Source of the DNA: an uncultured bacterium
GTDB lineage: Bacteria; Planctomycetota; UBA1135; GCA-002686595
Length of the DNA stretch: 64,000 bases
Direction of reading: 5' to 3'
Assembly (NCBI GenBank): GCA_938083085.1
Contig: CALLKX010000014.1
Span: forward strand, 62,001-126,000
Shown here in pieces: positions 1 to 8,142 of the stretch. The first letter of the stretch is position 1. The number at the start of each line of letters is the position of its first letter. The notes under the pieces are model-generated. The model had not been told where the DNA came from. It ran no database searches and was given only the letters and a program-made list of their open reading frames with translations. Position numbers and translations under genes: made by a program.

Positions 1-2047
1 CGAGGTTCAACTCGGGGAGCCGAAAGATCGCCGCGTGATCCACGCCTTGGCGCGGCCCGATGGCCCATCCGGTCCCCGGGTCCAGGTCGAGGGCGGCGGC
101 CACCGTGAAGTTCGACTGCTCGAAGCTCGCGGACCCCGGTCGGACGAGCAGGGGCACCGTGCCGCCCGGCCCGAAGCGGGCCTCCGCCACGGGGTTGGGG
201 GCCGGCCACGGGGCCGTCCGCCGCAGGGGCTCGCCGGCTTCGCCCAGAAGCACCACCTCGAACCCCTCGAGCCGCAGCTCCAGGTCCCCGTCCGTGCGGC
301 TCCACACGCGCAGGCCGTGGACCTCGACGGGCGCCGCGAAGGTGACCTCCCACCAGGGGTCCGCCTCGGTGGAGGTGTGGGTCACGGACCCGTCCTCGTA
401 GACGCCGCTCGTGTTGCCGTCCACGGCGAGCTGAGGGGGCCCGTTGAAGCCTGTGGACGACTGGGTGGCCGTGGCCCCTAGCGCGACGTTGACGCCGTCC
501 CCGTCGAGCACCTCGACCTCCGCCAGGGAGAGAATGCGCCCGCGCCCGGGGAGCTGAACGCGGAGCCCAGTCGCGAGAGGGACGGGCCCCTGGGTTCGGC
601 GAGCGACCTGCAGGTCGGTCACCACGAAGTTCCCGTTCCCCCGGCTCTCTCCGGGGCCCCCACCGGGCAGCTCCTTGGACGCAAGGGCCGAGAGCCGAAG
701 GCCAACGGCCGCCCCGAGGTGGCTGCCGAGTTCTGCGTTCAGCTCCACCACGTCGACGCGCGTCCCCTCGCCGGCTTCGCGTGTGAGGGTTCGCTGTTCG
801 CCGGGCGCCCAGAACCGCTGCGCCGCCATGAGCCGCGCCACGCCCTCGTCCACGTCGATCTCGGCGCCGGCGAGCTCTCGATCGAGGCGGGCGAGCTCCG
901 CGTCGAGGCGCGCCTTGGCCTCGGCCTGCGCCGGGGTCGGCGTGGCGAGCCGCGGCTGCTCATCACCGCGGTCCGTGTCGGCGGTCTGATTGAACAGATC
1001 GAAGAGCCCGTAGTACTCGGTGTGGCTGATGGGGTCGTACTTGTGGCTGTGGCACTCCGCGCAGCCGGCGGTCAGCCCCATCCAGACCTCCATGCTCGTG
1101 TTCACCCGGTCCTTCACGGCGAGCACGCGGAACTCCTCGTCGTCCGTGCCCCCCTCCGTGTTGGTCATGGTGTTCCGGTGGAACGCGGTGGCCAGGCGCG
1201 TGTCCACCGTCGCGTCAGGGATCAGGTCCCCCGCGAGCTGCTGGAGGGTGAACTCATCAAAGGGCAGGTTCCGGTCGTACGCCTCGATCACCCAGTCGCG
1301 GTAGCGCCAGATCGTCCGAAGCGGGTCGGAGCCGTGCCCGCTGCTATCCGCGTAGCGGGCGAGGTCGAGCCAGACCGCCGCCCAGCGCTCCGCGTACTCC
1401 GGCGAGGCGAGCAGCCGGTCCACCGCCCGCTCGACCTTGAGGGGGTCGCTTGAGGCGGCAAAGGCCTCGGCCGCCGCTGCCGTCGGGGCCAGCCCGGTCA
1501 GGTCCAGGGACAGGCGCCGCAGGAGCTGGTGGTCGTCTGCCTTCGGCGAGAGGCTCAGGCCGCGCGCCGCGAGCGCCTCGGTCACGAAGGCGTCAATGGG
1601 GTGACCGGCGGCCCCCGGGGAGCCGGGGGCGCTTGGGGCGGACGGACGCTCTGGCGCCTCGAAGCTCCAGTGCGGCGTGTAGCTCGCGCCCCCTTCGATC
1701 CACCGCCGCAGGACCTCCCGCTCCGCCGCGTTCAGGGGCGCCCCCGCTTCCTCGGGGGGCATGGGGTCGAACTCAGCGTTCACCCGGGCCCAGACCTCGG
1801 AGGCCTCGACATCACCGGGCACGATGGCCGGGAAGCCGTCCCGATCCAACAGGGCGTCGGCCTCCAGGTCGAGGCGGAGCCCCGCCTCCCGAGTCGCCTC
1901 ATCGTTGCCGTGGCAAGGAAAGCAGCGCCGCGCGAGGAGCGGCCGCACGTCCCGCGCGAAGTCCACGGCCACGCCGTCGGGAGCGAGCGTGGAGCCCCCC
2001 GCGGCGAGGGCAGGAGCGAGGGCGGCGGCGAAGGGGAGCAGGATCAC
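1..2047 (-). CDS. Planctomycete cytochrome C / DUF1549 protein with discoidin-like domain (3' end cut)
   Basis: Secreted planctomycete protein of the PSCyt1-DUF1549-DUF1553 type, function not firmly established. Translating the minus strand from a GTG at 2047 gives a short signal peptide, a CxxCH haem motif (CFPCH, residues 42-46), the MPPEEAG loop that supplies the usual distal Met, then DUF1549, including a second CxxCH (CAECH, about residue 330) followed by HKYDP. After a coiled-coil-like stretch comes a jelly-roll resembling F5/8 type C (discoidin) domains, with a TQSSTGFNG...AVDGNTSG core. The C-terminal DUF1553 should lie beyond the left edge. No ATG is available: the in-frame stop just upstream is also the stop of the glycosyltransferase at 2057, 9 bp away, so the gene probably belongs to that operon. 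Confidence 0.85.
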   Translation of the reverse strand, partial: MILLPFAAALAPALAAGGSTLAPDGVAVDFARDVRPLLARRCFPCHGNDEATREAGLRLDLEADALLDRDGFPAIVPGDVEASEVWARVNAEFDPMPPEEAGAPLNAAEREVLRRWIEGGASYTPHWSFEAPERPSAPSAPGSPGAAGHPIDAFVTEALAARGLSLSPKADDHQLLRRLSLDLTGLAPTAAAAEAFAASSDPLKVERAVDRLLASPEYAERWAAVWLDLARYADSSGHGSDPLRTIWRYRDWVIEAYDRNLPFDEFTLQQLAGDLIPDATVDTRLATAFHRNTMTNTEGGTDDEEFRVLAVKDRVNTSMEVWMGLTAGCAECHSHKYDPISHTEYYGLFDLFNQTADTDRGDEQPRLATPTPAQAEAKARLDAELARLDRELAGAEIDVDEGVARLMAAQRFWAPGEQRTLTREAGEGTRVDVVELNAELGSHLGAAVGLRLSALASKELPGGGPGESRGNGNFVVTDLQVARRTQGPVPLATGLRVQLPGRGRILSLAEVEVLDGDGVNVALGATATQSSTGFNGPPQLAVDGNTSGVYEDGSVTHTSTEADPWWEVTFAAPVEVHGLRVWSRTDGDLELRLEGFEVVLLGEAGEPLRRTAPWPAPNPVAEARFGPGGTVPLLVRPGSASFEQSNFTVAAALDLDPGTGWAIGPRQGVDHAAIFRLPELNL

Positions 2048-2056
2048 CCCCCGAAG

Positions 2057-3193
2057 CTACCGCTTCGAGGCGGAGATGACCTCCCCGTAGACCTCGATGG
2101 TCTCATCTACCATCCGGTCGAGGCCAAAGCGAGTCAGGACTCGGCGGTGGCCTGCGGCGCCCAACCGCGCTCGGAGCGCCTCGTCCCTAGCGAGCTCGAG
2201 CATGGCGTCGGCGAGCAGCTCGGGTTCGTCAGGGGGCACCAGGCGCCCCGTCTCCCCGTCCACGACCACCTCGGGGATGGCGGAGACGTTCGTGGAGAGC
2301 ACCGGGGTCGAGGCGGCCATGGCCTCGAGGAACACGAGCCCGAGCCCCTCCCACCGGGACGCCATGCAGAACACGTCGCTGGCAGCCATCAAGGCCGGCA
2401 CGTCGCGACGAATGCCCGTGAAGACGGCGGCGCCGGGGCCGTTGGAACCCAGGAGGCCAAGCCGCTGCGCCTCCGCTTCGGCGCGCTCCCGCCCGTCCCC
2501 GAAGGGGTCATCCCCCACCAGCAGGAGCCGGAGCGCCGGCTCCTTCGCGCGGGCGATCGCCAACGCCTGGAGGAGCACCTCGTGGGCCTTCTGGGCCGCG
2601 AAGCGCGCCACGCAGACGAACACCACGTCCTCGCTCGAGAGGCCGAGAGCCGCGCGGGTCGCGTCACGGTCCGTCTCCTCCGCAGCCCGCTCGAAGGGAG
2701 CGGGGTCCAGGCCGTAGTAGACCCTCGACTGCGCCGCGGCCGGCACGCGCCCGTACGTCTCGATGAAGCGGCCCACGTGATCGGAGAGGACCACGGTGCG
2801 CGCCGGAATCCGGCCGAGCCACCCGTGGACCCAGCTGACCAGGGGCCGGCGCAGGACCTGCTCGTCGTTGTGCTTGCCGCTCACCAGCTTGCGCCGAGCG
2901 CCGAACAGGAGGGCCGCCAGCGCGGTGAACGCGTCTGCCTTGAGGAGGTGCGAGTGGACCAGGTCGCACCAGGAGAGGTCCTCCCGAAGGCGGAACGGGA
3001 ACAGCGGCCCGGCCGTGGCGCGCTCGACGCGCTCGGCCCCGGCCTCGAGGAAGTCCGCGCGCAGCGTCCCTTGCCCCTTGAGATAGCGCACTCGCACCTG
3101 GTGCCCGCGCTCGACCTGCCCACGCACCTGCTTGAGCACGTGCATCTCGGCGCCGCCCACGTCGAGCGTGGTGAGAACGTGGAGGATCTTCAA
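2057..3193 (-). CDS. Family GT4 glycosyltransferase
   Basis: GT-B glycosyltransferase of 378 residues, expected to transfer a sugar from a nucleotide donor to a lipid-linked glycan at the inner face of the membrane. The N-terminal domain opens with MKILHVLTTLDVGGAE, a typical GT4 acceptor-domain start containing the GGAE glycine loop. The C-terminal domain has VARFAAQKAHEVLL, then the EGLGLVFLEAMA motif (EX7E-type donor site), then ETGRLVPP. Its ATG overlaps the stop of the upstream GT4 gene by 4 bp (ATGA), which indicates translational coupling. Donor and acceptor cannot be read from the sequence. Confidence 0.9.
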   Translation of the reverse strand: MKILHVLTTLDVGGAEMHVLKQVRGQVERGHQVRVRYLKGQGTLRADFLEAGAERVERATAGPLFPFRLREDLSWCDLVHSHLLKADAFTALAALLFGARRKLVSGKHNDEQVLRRPLVSWVHGWLGRIPARTVVLSDHVGRFIETYGRVPAAAQSRVYYGLDPAPFERAAEETDRDATRAALGLSSEDVVFVCVARFAAQKAHEVLLQALAIARAKEPALRLLLVGDDPFGDGRERAEAEAQRLGLLGSNGPGAAVFTGIRRDVPALMAASDVFCMASRWEGLGLVFLEAMAASTPVLSTNVSAIPEVVVDGETGRLVPPDEPELLADAMLELARDEALRARLGAAGHRRVLTRFGLDRMVDETIEVYGEVISASKR

Positions 3194-4338
3194 CGCGCGC
3201 CAGAGGCCTCCAGCGCCTCCCGATAGACCGCGTCAAGCTGCTCGGCCATCGCCGCCACGCTGTGACGCTCCTCGAGCTGATCCCGACCAGCCTGACCGAG
3301 CGACTCCCGTCGACCTCGTCCGGCGAGCACCGCCCGGCGCAAGGCGTCCGCGAGCGCCTCCGCGGAGATCGACGCGGCGAGGTAGCCGTTCACGCCGTCC
3401 TCGATGAGGTCGCGCGCGCCGTCCACCGGGGTCGCGACCACCGGGCGGGAGGCCGCCATCGCCTCGAGCACGACGTACGGCATGCCCTCCCAACGCGACG
3501 GCAAGAGCAGGAGGTCCGCCGCGGCGAGGAGGGCGGGGACGTCGTCCCGGGCGCCGGTGAAGGCGACCCGCCGCTCGACCCCCAGGCGCGCCGCGAGCTC
3601 GGTCAGCGGGGCCTGGTCGCCGGGCCCCACGAGGAGCAACTGCAGCCCTTCGAGCCCCTCGGCCGCGAGCGCCTCAAGCGCGAGGTCCTGCCCCTTGGCC
3701 GAGTAGAGCAGTCCGATGACCGCGGCCACCGGCCGCTCAGGGTCCAACCCGAAGGCCCGAAGGTCCGCAGGCCCGGCGCCCTCGACCCGTGCGGGGTCGA
3801 TGCCGTTGGGGACCGTCCGGACGCGAGCGGCGTCGATGATGCCCGAGGCCTCGATCGTCTGCGCCTCGCTGGCGGACACGGCGATGAGCCGGTGGGTAGA
3901 GCTCGCGAGCGAGCGCTCGATGGAGCGGAAGACGGCCCGCTTGGCCCGCCCGAAGAGGGCACCGAAGAGGAAGGCGAAGGTGTGCGGCGTGTGCACGCGG
4001 GCCCCGATGCCTGTCGAGAGGGAGGCGCGGCGACCGAGAACCCCGCCCTTGGAGCTGTGGGTGTGGACAACGTCCGGGCGGAGTTCCCGGAGGGCGGACT
4101 TCACCTGGCGCAGGTGTCGGAGGTCCTTGGCTGGCCGGATGGAGCGAACCATGGGGATGCGCCTCACGTGCGCGCCCTCCTGCTCCAGCCCTCGAAGGTC
4201 CGCCTCGAAGCCAGGGTCCCGCAGGGTAGAGACGAGGAGGGAGACCTCGTCGCCGCGGCGCAATTGCGCGAACGCCACGTCCACGAGGTGGCGGCGCGTG
4301 CCGCCGATCGTCGCCTCCATCACATGGGCAATGTGCAC
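3190..4338 (-). CDS. Family GT4 glycosyltransferase
   Basis: Second GT-B glycosyltransferase, 382 residues, sharing the architecture of its downstream neighbour. It starts MHIAHVMEATIGGTRRH (glycine-rich loop) and carries HTHSSKGGVLGR, the core common to bacterial exopolysaccharide GT4 enzymes, and later EGMPYVVLEAMAASRPV with the two conserved Glu. It lies 13 bp downstream of the sugar-transferase gene and overlaps the next GT4 by 4 bp, so the three form one transcription unit that starts a polysaccharide repeat and extends it by about two sugars. Specificity is unknown. Confidence 0.9.
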   Translation of the reverse strand: MHIAHVMEATIGGTRRHLVDVAFAQLRRGDEVSLLVSTLRDPGFEADLRGLEQEGAHVRRIPMVRSIRPAKDLRHLRQVKSALRELRPDVVHTHSSKGGVLGRRASLSTGIGARVHTPHTFAFLFGALFGRAKRAVFRSIERSLASSTHRLIAVSASEAQTIEASGIIDAARVRTVPNGIDPARVEGAGPADLRAFGLDPERPVAAVIGLLYSAKGQDLALEALAAEGLEGLQLLLVGPGDQAPLTELAARLGVERRVAFTGARDDVPALLAAADLLLLPSRWEGMPYVVLEAMAASRPVVATPVDGARDLIEDGVNGYLAASISAEALADALRRAVLAGRGRRESLGQAGRDQLEERHSVAAMAEQLDAVYREALEASGAR

Positions 4339-4351
4339 GGCCGACCTCTGC

Positions 4352-5956
4352 TCAGAAGGCGCCTGTGCCGCGCACGACCGCGAAGCCGGTGAGCGCCACG
4401 ATGACGAGGTCCAGGAGGAGCGAGCGGTTCTCGATGTAGTAGAGGTCGTAGTCCAGGTTGGAGTGGATCGCGTCCTGTCGAGCGTAGGAGATCTGCCACA
4501 GCCCGGTCACCCCGGGCTTGGCGCGCAGCCGCTCCCGGTCGAGGGTCCCATAGGTCTCCACGATGAACGGCATCTCTGGCCGCGGGCCGACCACGCTCAT
4601 CTCACCGCGCAGCACGTTCAAGAAGTTGGGCAGCTCGTCCAGCGAGTAGCGCCGCAGCCACCGCCCAAAGCGAGTCACGCGCGGGTCGTTCTCGTTCTTC
4701 GGCGCCACGGCATCGCCACACTCGTCGATGTGCATGGTGCGGAACTTGATCATCTCGAAGGGCCGCCCGCCCAGACCGATCCGTCGCTGGCGGAAGAAGA
4801 CAGGGCCCGCCGACTCACGCTTGATCAACACCGCGAAGAGACTGAACGCGGGGAGGCTCAGCGCCAGGATGGTGCCCGAGACCAGGACGTCGAAGGCCCG
4901 CTTGACGGCGAGGGACAGCAGGGACTCGCTGCGCTCCCTGCGGGTGATCAGCGGGATCGAGTCGAGGTTCTCGATCCGCACGTTGTAGGACATGAGGTGG
5001 TAGAAGCGCGGCACCACGAAGTAGGGCGTCCCGATCTCGTCGAGCGTGGAGCAGAGCTCGAGGACCTCCGACTCCTTGGTCTCAGGCAAGGAGATGAACA
5101 CCTCCCCGATCTTGCGCTCTCCGACGACGCGCTTGAGGTCCTTGAGGGTGCCGAGGACCTGCCCGCGGCCGATCCAGCTCCCCACCAGCCCCTCGTCATC
5201 ATCGACGAAGCCAATGAAGTTGAGCCCGAGGGTGGGCACGTGGAGGAACTTCTCCTGGAGCTTGCGTCCCGTCCACCCGGCGCCCACGACGAGCACGTTG
5301 CGGTTGCCGATGCCCCGCTCATGGAGCCGCTGAATGACACGGAAGGAACAGAAGCGACTCACGATCGTCATCAGCATGATGAAGACGAACGAGAGCAGGA
5401 GCGTGACCCTGGAGAGGTAGTCGGGGTTCACCTTGAGCTCGAACTCCCTGTGCAGCCAGAGGAACGGCGCGTAGATACCGCCGCCGTCACTGGCCGCGTT
5501 GGCCTCTCTCAGGAAGAAGAGCAGGACCAGCACCACGAAGAATGAGACGACGCTCGACTTCGCGACGGCCTTGTACTCCTCCACGTTGAGGAGGCTCTTG
5601 CTCGCGCTGTAGAGCCCGAACGTGTGGAAGCTGACCAGGCAGACCGCCGCTGTGATCGCGAAGACCTCCCGGTAGAGTTCGAGGGAGGTGCTGTTCGCAG
5701 GCCCTTGGGCTTCACCCCCAACGAACGCCTGCTCCCGAACCCACCAAGCGAGCACACACGCCACCCCTACGACCACGAGGTCCACGAGGACCTGGATCGA
5801 CAGGACGAGCGGCTCGAAGTTGCGCCGCACAAAGGTGCCAGCGGCGGTCAACTCGGACTCTGCGAGGAGGGATGGATGGGGAGCATGAGGCGACCCAAAC
5901 CGCTCTTTGCGGTCTGGGGGGGGGCGACGTGGGGCACGCCGGGGGTCGGTATACAA
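4352..5956 (-). CDS. Polyprenyl-phosphate sugar-phosphate transferase (exopolysaccharide initiation)
   Basis: Membrane enzyme that loads the first sugar-1-phosphate onto undecaprenyl phosphate (WcaJ/EpsB-type). The N-terminal half has four or five predicted membrane segments, followed by a CoA-binding-like Rossmann fold (NVLVVGAGWTGR). The C-terminal catalytic domain shows KRAFDVLVSGT, FFRQRRIGLGGRPFEMIKFRTM, DELPNFLNVLRGEMSVVGPRPEMP and PGVTGLWQI, all signatures of bacterial sugar transferases. The start is uncertain: the longest frame opens at a TTG (5956) inside an inverted-repeat cluster, while a TTG at 5851 or GTG at 5830 still leaves the first membrane helix intact. It heads the polysaccharide operon. 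Confidence 0.9.
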   Translation of the reverse strand: MYTDPRRAPRRPPPDRKERFGSPHAPHPSLLAESELTAAGTFVRRNFEPLVLSIQVLVDLVVVGVACVLAWWVREQAFVGGEAQGPANSTSLELYREVFAITAAVCLVSFHTFGLYSASKSLLNVEEYKAVAKSSVVSFFVVLVLLFFLREANAASDGGGIYAPFLWLHREFELKVNPDYLSRVTLLLSFVFIMLMTIVSRFCSFRVIQRLHERGIGNRNVLVVGAGWTGRKLQEKFLHVPTLGLNFIGFVDDDEGLVGSWIGRGQVLGTLKDLKRVVGERKIGEVFISLPETKESEVLELCSTLDEIGTPYFVVPRFYHLMSYNVRIENLDSIPLITRRERSESLLSLAVKRAFDVLVSGTILALSLPAFSLFAVLIKRESAGPVFFRQRRIGLGGRPFEMIKFRTMHIDECGDAVAPKNENDPRVTRFGRWLRRYSLDELPNFLNVLRGEMSVVGPRPEMPFIVETYGTLDRERLRAKPGVTGLWQISYARQDAIHSNLDYDLYYIENRSLLLDLVIVALTGFAVVRGTGAF

Positions 5957-5976
5957 CCGACAGGGATCCTATCGGT
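5945..5976. promoter_or_regulatory. Overlapping inverted repeats upstream of the sugar-transferase operon
   Basis: GTCGGT (5945-5950), ACCGAC (5956-5961) and ATCGGT (5971-5976) form two mutually exclusive inverted repeats around a common central arm; the right one is an imperfect 21-bp palindrome (5956-5976). The block sits at the 5' edge of the minus-strand operon and overlaps its most upstream possible start codon. It could be an operator or a pair of alternative hairpins. No regulator is identified. Confidence 0.4.
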
Positions 5977-6150
5977 CGGGGGGTCCAGGCATTCTGAGGC
6001 AGCTTGCCCACAAGCTAGGTCCGCTCAAAGGGAAGCGGCGGTCCGGGGCGGGCTGCCCCCCCCTGACTCACCGCTCTCATCCTCCGCGTGGCCCTCATTT
6101 TAGGCCGCTGGACGCCCCAGGGTCCGCAGCGGCGCCCCCGACCGGAATCC

Positions 6151-6945
6151 CTACGGCTCCCCTCTCAAGTCGCCTCCAGAGGGCCGAGTTCGCCCATCCA
6201 GCTGGCCCTCGAGCGCCTCACAGAGCAACGGGACCGACTCGGCGGGGCGCGCCCCATGGGCTCGCAGAGCCTCGTTGAATCCGTCCATGGACGCGCCAGC
6301 CCACCGTGAGACCTCCATCCAGCCGGGCCTCCGGTCGGACACCACCTTGAGAGCCGCCCAAGCGATTCCGGCCTGGGACGCCACGGCGGCCACCGCGGCC
6401 GCCTCCATATCCGCGACGACAGGCCCGACCTCGCTCTTCGCGGCCGCCCGCGCGACGCGCACACGGTCGAGGAATCGAATCACCGGGCGATCCGCCGTGA
6501 GGATGCTGCCCCGCTCCCCAGGGGCGATCGACCTCCAGGCCTCCATCAACGCCTCGTCCGCGGTGAGCTCACGGCCGTTGCGCGCGGCCAGGTCCCACTG
6601 GATGGCTCTCCGAGCATGAATCAAAGCCCCCACGGGCTCCTGGGCCCTGAGCCCCCCGCAGGTCCCTACCACCAACAGGCGGGTCGCGCCCTCGGCGATC
6701 AGGCCCGCAGCGGCGGTGGCCGCGGCGACCTTGCCGACCCCCGCGGCCACCGCGAGGATCCGGCCGCCGACCGGGAGCGACGTCTCAAAAATAGGTATTC
6801 CAAGGCCAGCCCCTAGGCGGCGCTGCCCCCTGGCCAGCACCCCCAGCTCGCCCGGGAGGGCCGCGACGACACCCGTTACAGGGCCGATCATCGGCCTTGT
6901 AACGGGTGTCTTCGCGTCTCCTCGGTCCTCATTGGATCGGGTCAT
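6151..6945 (-). CDS. Nucleoside phosphorylase/nucleosidase superfamily protein (MTA/SAH nucleosidase-like)
   Basis: PNP/UDP-phosphorylase fold enzyme that probably cleaves a purine nucleoside; relatives include MTA/SAH nucleosidase, futalosine hydrolase and the hopanoid-associated phosphorylase HpnG, and I cannot separate these. Visible motifs are VTGVVAALPGE (beta-1), GTCGGL (phosphate/ribose loop) and VADMEAAAVAAVA, containing the conserved MEAA of the family. Two starts compete. The ATG at 6945 has an AGGA ribosome site 7 nt upstream. An internal ATG at 6891 would start directly at beta-1, as is usual for the family, but sits at the exact centre of a 55-bp palindrome. The gene is single and divergent from the epimerase at 7033. 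Confidence 0.8.
   Translation of the reverse strand: MTRSNEDRGDAKTPVTRPMIGPVTGVVAALPGELGVLARGQRRLGAGLGIPIFETSLPVGGRILAVAAGVGKVAAATAAAGLIAEGATRLLVVGTCGGLRAQEPVGALIHARRAIQWDLAARNGRELTADEALMEAWRSIAPGERGSILTADRPVIRFLDRVRVARAAAKSEVGPVVADMEAAAVAAVASQAGIAWAALKVVSDRRPGWMEVSRWAGASMDGFNEALRAHGARPAESVPLLCEALEGQLDGRTRPSGGDLRGEP
6862..6916. repeat. 55-bp near-perfect palindrome at the 5' end of the phosphorylase gene
   Basis: Arms of 27 bp (6862-6888 and 6890-6916) surround a single central base at 6889. Of 27 pairs, 25 are Watson-Crick; the exceptions are a G/T at 6881/6897 (a G-U pair in plus-strand RNA) and a C/T at 6867/6911. The half-site core is ACACCCGTTACA. It lies in the first 30 codons of the long reading frame and its centre is the alternative ATG at 6891. 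Confidence 0.9.
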
Positions 6946-7032
6946 GTCTTCATCCTGACCGGCTCAGGGGGACGGGGGACGTGTGAGCGCGGTAGTCTTT
7001 TGCCCGCGCCTCCCTCGCGATCGAACCGCCCC

Positions 7033-8007
7033 ATGCTCATCGCCGTCACAGGATCGACCGGATTCATCGGTCAATACGTCGTCCGCCGCCTGCTCAAGGA
7101 CGGACATCACGTCCGCGCCTTCGTGCGGCCCGGCCGCTCCAAGGTCCTCAGCGACCAGCCGCTGGAGAACCCGGATCACCTCGAGTTCCACGAGGGAGAC
7201 CTCACCGATCCGGGCTCCGTGGAGGGGTTCCTCAAGGAGGCCGACTTCCTCGTCCACCTCGCCAGCGCCCACGACCACCTCTCCGACGAGGTGCTCCAGA
7301 CCGTCAACGTGGCGGGCACCGAGGCGCTGGTAGCAGAGGCGGAGCGGAACGCCGCCGAGAGCTTCCAGTTCATCAACGTGGCCTCCGCGGTCATCGGCGT
7401 CCCGGTCTACAGCTACTACCGCGACTCCAAGCGCGTACAGGAGAAGATCGTGCGGGGCTCCAGTGTCCGCTGGACGTCCTTCCGGCCCACCCTCGTCTAC
7501 GGCCGCGGCGACTTCCGCCACACCGCCCCGCTGCTGCGCAAGTGCGGCGCCCAGAAGGGCTCTTACTGGGTCTATCACGAGGGCCTCTCCATGCTGAACC
7601 CCGTCCACGTGGACGACCTCGTGGAGGCCATCGTGCGCGCCTTCGACTACGAGCGAGGCAAGGAGGACTTCAGGATCTTCGAGATCGCCGGGCCCGCCGG
7701 CGTCTCCTTCAACGACTTCCTCGACCTCACCATCGCCGCCACGGGCGGCAAGGTCCGCCGCCGGAATATCCCCCGCAGGTGGGTTGAACGAGCGATCTTG
7801 CTCAAGGGGCTCTTCAAGGACGTGACCAAGGAGCGCCGCGGAGCCGGCTACTTTTCCCTCCACCACGATCACGACATCACGGCCGCCCGGGAAGAGCTCC
7901 GCTGGGAACCTCGACCGTACAAGGAGGGGGTCCTCGAGATCACCTCCAGTGATTGGTGGAAGGACGACAGCTCGGGACGCGGAGAGACCGAGAACCTCGG
8001 GATCTGA
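7033..8007 (+). CDS. NAD(P)-dependent epimerase/dehydratase (atypical SDR)
   Basis: Cytoplasmic short-chain dehydrogenase fold of 324 residues. MLIAVTGSTGFIG gives the GxxGxxG dinucleotide loop, followed by the acidic EGDLTDP segment and FRPTLVYGRG. The catalytic YxxxK is present as YRDSK, although the tyrosine cluster (YSYYRDSK) makes assignment of the active Tyr uncertain. Substrate could be a nucleotide sugar, a quinone-linked or a lipid intermediate. An ATG 33 bp upstream in frame exists only as weaker alternative starts; the chosen ATG begins exactly at beta-1. It is transcribed away from the phosphorylase gene. Confidence 0.85.
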   Translation: MLIAVTGSTGFIGQYVVRRLLKDGHHVRAFVRPGRSKVLSDQPLENPDHLEFHEGDLTDPGSVEGFLKEADFLVHLASAHDHLSDEVLQTVNVAGTEALVAEAERNAAESFQFINVASAVIGVPVYSYYRDSKRVQEKIVRGSSVRWTSFRPTLVYGRGDFRHTAPLLRKCGAQKGSYWVYHEGLSMLNPVHVDDLVEAIVRAFDYERGKEDFRIFEIAGPAGVSFNDFLDLTIAATGGKVRRRNIPRRWVERAILLKGLFKDVTKERRGAGYFSLHHDHDITAAREELRWEPRPYKEGVLEITSSDWWKDDSSGRGETENLGI

Positions 8008-8014
8008 CACCTCA

Positions 8015-8033
8015 GCCGGAAGTATTTTCCGGC
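8015..8033 (+). terminator. Small hairpin after the epimerase gene
   Basis: GCCGGAA and TTCCGGC form a 7-bp stem with a 5-nt loop, 7 bp after the stop codon at 8007. No T-run follows, so termination activity is uncertain. Confidence 0.35.
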
Positions 8034-8142
8034 ACGGCAACGTTCAAACGTGGTCGTCGAGGGAATTCCTGCTCGGCCTCCAGCCGTGGCCAGACCGACG
8101 ACGAAACTTCTGGAATCCTGAGGGTCTTCCCAGGGTCCAGTC

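Noticed and set aside
1529-3226. Long plus-strand frame opposite the cytochrome and GT4 genes
   Set aside because: The minus strand holds recognisable haem and glycosyltransferase motifs; the plus frame shows no family signature.
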